Part shown: positions 59,480 through 61,606 of the stretch, piece by piece
Numbering within the stretch: the stretch's first letter is position 1
Layout: every line of letters starts with the position of its first letter
Assembly (NCBI GenBank): GCA_947453945.1
Contig: CANGJB010000016.1
Location: forward strand, 1 to 61,606
DNA length: 61,606 nucleotides
Source: Sphingomonadaceae bacterium
Lineage (GTDB): Bacteria; Pseudomonadota; Alphaproteobacteria; Sphingomonadales; Sphingomonadaceae
Reading direction: 5' to 3'
Position numbers and translations under genes: made by a program
Notes under the pieces: model-generated
The model's database searches: none
The model's input: only the letters and a program-made list of their open reading frames with translations
Told to the model about the DNA's origin: nothing

Positions 59480-60235
59480 TCAGCAACCTGCATACCAGCC
59501 CCCGTCAACCCACAGCTCCGCGCCCGTGATGTAGCGCGCCTCGTCAGAGGCGAGGAACAGCGAGGCGTGGGCAACATCCATCGGATCACCGACCACGCCC
59601 ATCGGGATCGAGGCCTTGATCGCGGCATCCTGCTCGGGCGTGATATCGCCCAGAATAGGCGTGCGGATCTGGCCGGGAAAAATCGTGTTCACGCGCACGC
59701 CCTGTTTCACGAACTCGAGCGCGGCACTCTTGCCCATCACGCGCACCGCCGCCTTGGAGGCGTGATAGCTGATGGCGGCGGGGCTGCCGATGAGCCCATA
59801 GAGCGAGGAAATATTGACGATGGCAGAGCCGGCGCCGGCCTTCATCAACTCGGGCGCCCCGGCCTTCATGCCATAGAACACGCCGGTCTGGTTGACTGCG
59901 ACCATCTTCGCCCAACCTTCCGGCGATTCATCGACAATCCCGCCAGGGTGGAAGATCCCGGCGTTGTTCACCAGCGTCGTAACCTTGCCGTATGTTGCCA
60001 CGACAAGCGCCACCGCCGCGCGCCAGCTGGCAAGATCGGTCACATCGAGCCGAGTGAAGGCAGCCTCTCCGCCGGCCGCGTTTATCTTGCTGACAACGTC
60101 CGCGCCGAGCGCATCCTGCAGATCGCCGATTAGCACCCGCGCGCCTTCGCGGGCATAGAGCATGGCTTGCGCCTCGCCGAGCCCGCTCGCACCGCCGGAA
60201 ATGAGCGCCACCTTGCCCTCGAGCCTTCCGCCCAT
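59480..60235 (-). CDS. Short-chain dehydrogenase/reductase
   Basis: 251 aa from the ATG with SD GGGAGAGG; an upstream ATG adds 20 non-family residues. Classical SDR: cofactor motif SGGASGLG (13-20), NNAG (90-93), S143/S144, Y157/K161 in SYHASK, and FPGQIRTPI. Probably oxidises a secondary alcohol to the ketone that the BVMO uses. First gene of the minus-strand cluster. Confidence 0.92.
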   Translation of the reverse strand: MGGRLEGKVALISGGASGLGEAQAMLYAREGARVLIGDLQDALGADVVSKINAAGGEAAFTRLDVTDLASWRAAVALVVATYGKVTTLVNNAGIFHPGGIVDESPEGWAKMVAVNQTGVFYGMKAGAPELMKAGAGSAIVNISSLYGLIGSPAAISYHASKAAVRVMGKSAALEFVKQGVRVNTIFPGQIRTPILGDITPEQDAAIKASIPMGVVGDPMDVAHASLFLASDEARYITGAELWVDGGWYAGC

Positions 60236-60575
60236 CGGACCTCTCCCGTTGTTCTTTATAGCGCCTTGTGGATCACACTTACTAGTTTCAGACAAGCAAA
60301 ATTTGTGATGGACAAGCCACTACCGTCAAACGAATTTACACGAAAACACCCGGTCACCAATGGCGCAATGTGTCGCAAGGCGAGTCAAACGGGTTTCCCC
60401 GCCTGCAATTAAACTTGTTTGGGTATAGCAAGTTTGATAGACCCCGGCTCAGGCCACGGCGTCCGCCGCGCGTCCGGACGGGGAATACCCCGCCCAGCGC
60501 GCGCACAATCAGGACGGTGTCGCCGGGGATCACAGGGCCACGCCGCAAGAGCATGGCATGAGAGGGAGAGACGGG
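60236..60575. promoter_or_regulatory. 340-bp divergent promoter region with inverted repeat
   Basis: No gene. AAACTTG-N11-CAAGTTT at 60411-60435 is a perfect 7-bp dyad, and GTCAAACG occurs twice (near 60326 and 60384). It separates the SDR-to-BVMO cluster from a TonB receptor gene, so one regulator may control uptake and breakdown. The regulator gene is not in the window. Confidence 0.5.
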
Positions 60576-61606
60576 ATGAGCATGTCGGTAAAGGCAGTGC
60601 GCGCGCTTCTGGCAGCGTCGATTTCAGCCGCTGGGCTGGTGGCGGGCCAAGCCCACGCCCAGCAGGAGGCACCGCAACAGGCAGTAGCCGGTGAAGCGAG
60701 CGAGGGCCTCGAAGCGATCGTGGTGACCGCGCGCAAGCGGACGGAAAACCTTCAGAGCGTTTCGTCCTCGATCAGCGCACTGGGCGCTACCGATCTGGCC
60801 AAGCGCTTCGATTCGGACGTGCGCGATTTCGCCAATTCCGCGCCCAACGTCCTTATCGATGATACCCAGCAGGGCCCGGGCGGCGTAGCCGCCATCTATA
60901 TTCGCGGCATCGGCGTGGCCGATGTCGAAAAGTCGGTCGATCCCGCCGTCGGCGTGGTGATTGATGATGTCTACCTCGGCCAGAGCTCGGGCAGCCTGCT
61001 GAAAGCCATCGACGTCGACCGGGTTGAAGTGCTGCGCGGCCCGCAGGGCACGCTGTTCGGCCGCAACGCCACGGGCGGCGTGATCAACCTCGCCCGCTCA
61101 CGCCCGACGCAGGAGCTGACCGGCAAGGTGCGCGGCACCTACTCCAGCTTCGATACGTTCGATTTCCAGGGCGTCGTCAGCTTCGGCCTCGCGCCCAATG
61201 TCGCGCTCAAGGTCTCGGGCGCCTACAACTCGTCAGACGGCTATATCTTCAACAAGACTTTCAACCAGCCGGGCCAGAAGTCGGACTTCCGCGCAATCGG
61301 CGGCCAGCTGCTGCTAACGCCGACGCCCCAGCTCGAAATCAGCCTCAGCTATGATCACCAGCTCACCCGGCAGGATCCGCCGCAGCTTTCGGCGCTGGCC
61401 AAGCCGACTGATCTGTTCTGCGCAGCCTACAAGTACTGCTCGCCCGTTCCCGATCAGCCTATCACGGGTGATCGCTATGTCAGCATCAGCAATGCGCCGG
61501 TTGACAAGAGCGCGCGCTTCCAGCTCGACATGGCCATCGGCAAGCTCAAGTACGAGCTCGGCAGCAACCTCGATTTCGAATATATCCTGGGCTACCTGAA
61601 GACCAA
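60576..61606 (+). CDS. TonB-dependent receptor, 3' end cut by the window
   Basis: The first 343 residues are present. ATG with SD GGGAGAG. Sec signal (cleavage near AHA/QQ, residue ~28), TonB-box-like LEAIVVTARKR, plug (ENLQSVSSSISALGATDLAKR...VEVLRGPQGTLFGRNATGGVIN) and the first barrel strands. The sphingomonad FecA-type layout suggests uptake of a hydrophobic or aromatic organic substrate rather than iron only; divergent from the BVMO cluster it probably serves. Confidence 0.93.
   Translation, partial: MSMSVKAVRALLAASISAAGLVAGQAHAQQEAPQQAVAGEASEGLEAIVVTARKRTENLQSVSSSISALGATDLAKRFDSDVRDFANSAPNVLIDDTQQGPGGVAAIYIRGIGVADVEKSVDPAVGVVIDDVYLGQSSGSLLKAIDVDRVEVLRGPQGTLFGRNATGGVINLARSRPTQELTGKVRGTYSSFDTFDFQGVVSFGLAPNVALKVSGAYNSSDGYIFNKTFNQPGQKSDFRAIGGQLLLTPTPQLEISLSYDHQLTRQDPPQLSALAKPTDLFCAAYKYCSPVPDQPITGDRYVSISNAPVDKSARFQLDMAIGKLKYELGSNLDFEYILGYLKT

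Overview
The window is uniformly GC-rich, densely packed alphaproteobacterial DNA. Three traits point to a sphingomonad (Sphingomonadaceae or Erythrobacteraceae): many accessory catabolic genes, large FecA-type TonB-dependent receptors in place of porins, and REP-like hairpins carrying a TTCCCGC/GCGGGAA core. This placement comes from gene style and protein similarity recalled from memory, not from a search. No rRNA, tRNA, CRISPR array, insertion sequence or phage gene was recognised.

Layout. (1) 1-8.9 kb, efflux: the C-terminal two thirds of an RND pump with its NodT-type outer-membrane lipoprotein, a divergent OxyR-like LysR regulator that has no cysteine, and an ABC/HlyD/TolC-like operon whose ABC protein has lost every ATPase motif. 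(2) 9.3-15 kb: fatty acid desaturase, secreted amidohydrolase, acetoacetate-decarboxylase-fold enzyme, FAH-family enzyme and an AraC regulator. (3) 15.1-27 kb, nitrogen/amine region: gabT-gabD-MFS, AraC regulator, class I glutamine amidotransferase, HpaD-like extradiol dioxygenase, a tight P450/glutamine-synthetase-like/aldehyde-dehydrogenase operon and a TetR regulator. (4) 27.1-34.8 kb: a periplasmic tryptophan-tryptophylquinone amine dehydrogenase operon (large subunit, MauE, MauD, light subunit, two monoheme cytochromes c), then a TonB receptor and an acyl-CoA synthetase. (5) 35.3-46 kb: an 1830-aa trifunctional propionyl-CoA synthase, a 1232-aa bifunctional malonyl-CoA reductase, AccA and a cupin. 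Together these cover the acetyl-CoA to propionyl-CoA arm of the 3-hydroxypropionate route. (6) 46-53 kb: Cds1-like PLP enzyme overlapping a fused 5-oxoprolinase, VOC protein and benzoylformate decarboxylase. (7) 53-61.6 kb: esterase, Baeyer-Villiger monooxygenase, ene-reductase, hydrolase, SnoaL-like protein, acyl-CoA dehydrogenase and SDR, apparently a catabolic set for cyclic ketones or terpenoid/steroid-like compounds, divergent from a second TonB receptor cut by the window end.

How the genes may work together. Regions 3 and 4 look like two amine-handling systems side by side. One is periplasmic oxidative deamination by a TTQ enzyme feeding cytochromes c. The other is cytoplasmic gamma-glutamylation of an amine (synthetase, aldehyde dehydrogenase, amidase) ending in GABA and succinate, with a P450 where the classical Puu pathway has an FAD oxidase. 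Region 5 is the most striking. It suggests CO2 incorporation through malonyl-CoA and 3-hydroxypropionate to propionyl-CoA, with no glyoxylate-regenerating genes in view. REP-like inverted repeats sit in all five convergent gene junctions that have room for them, all in the first 21.2 kb, where they probably act as bidirectional terminators.
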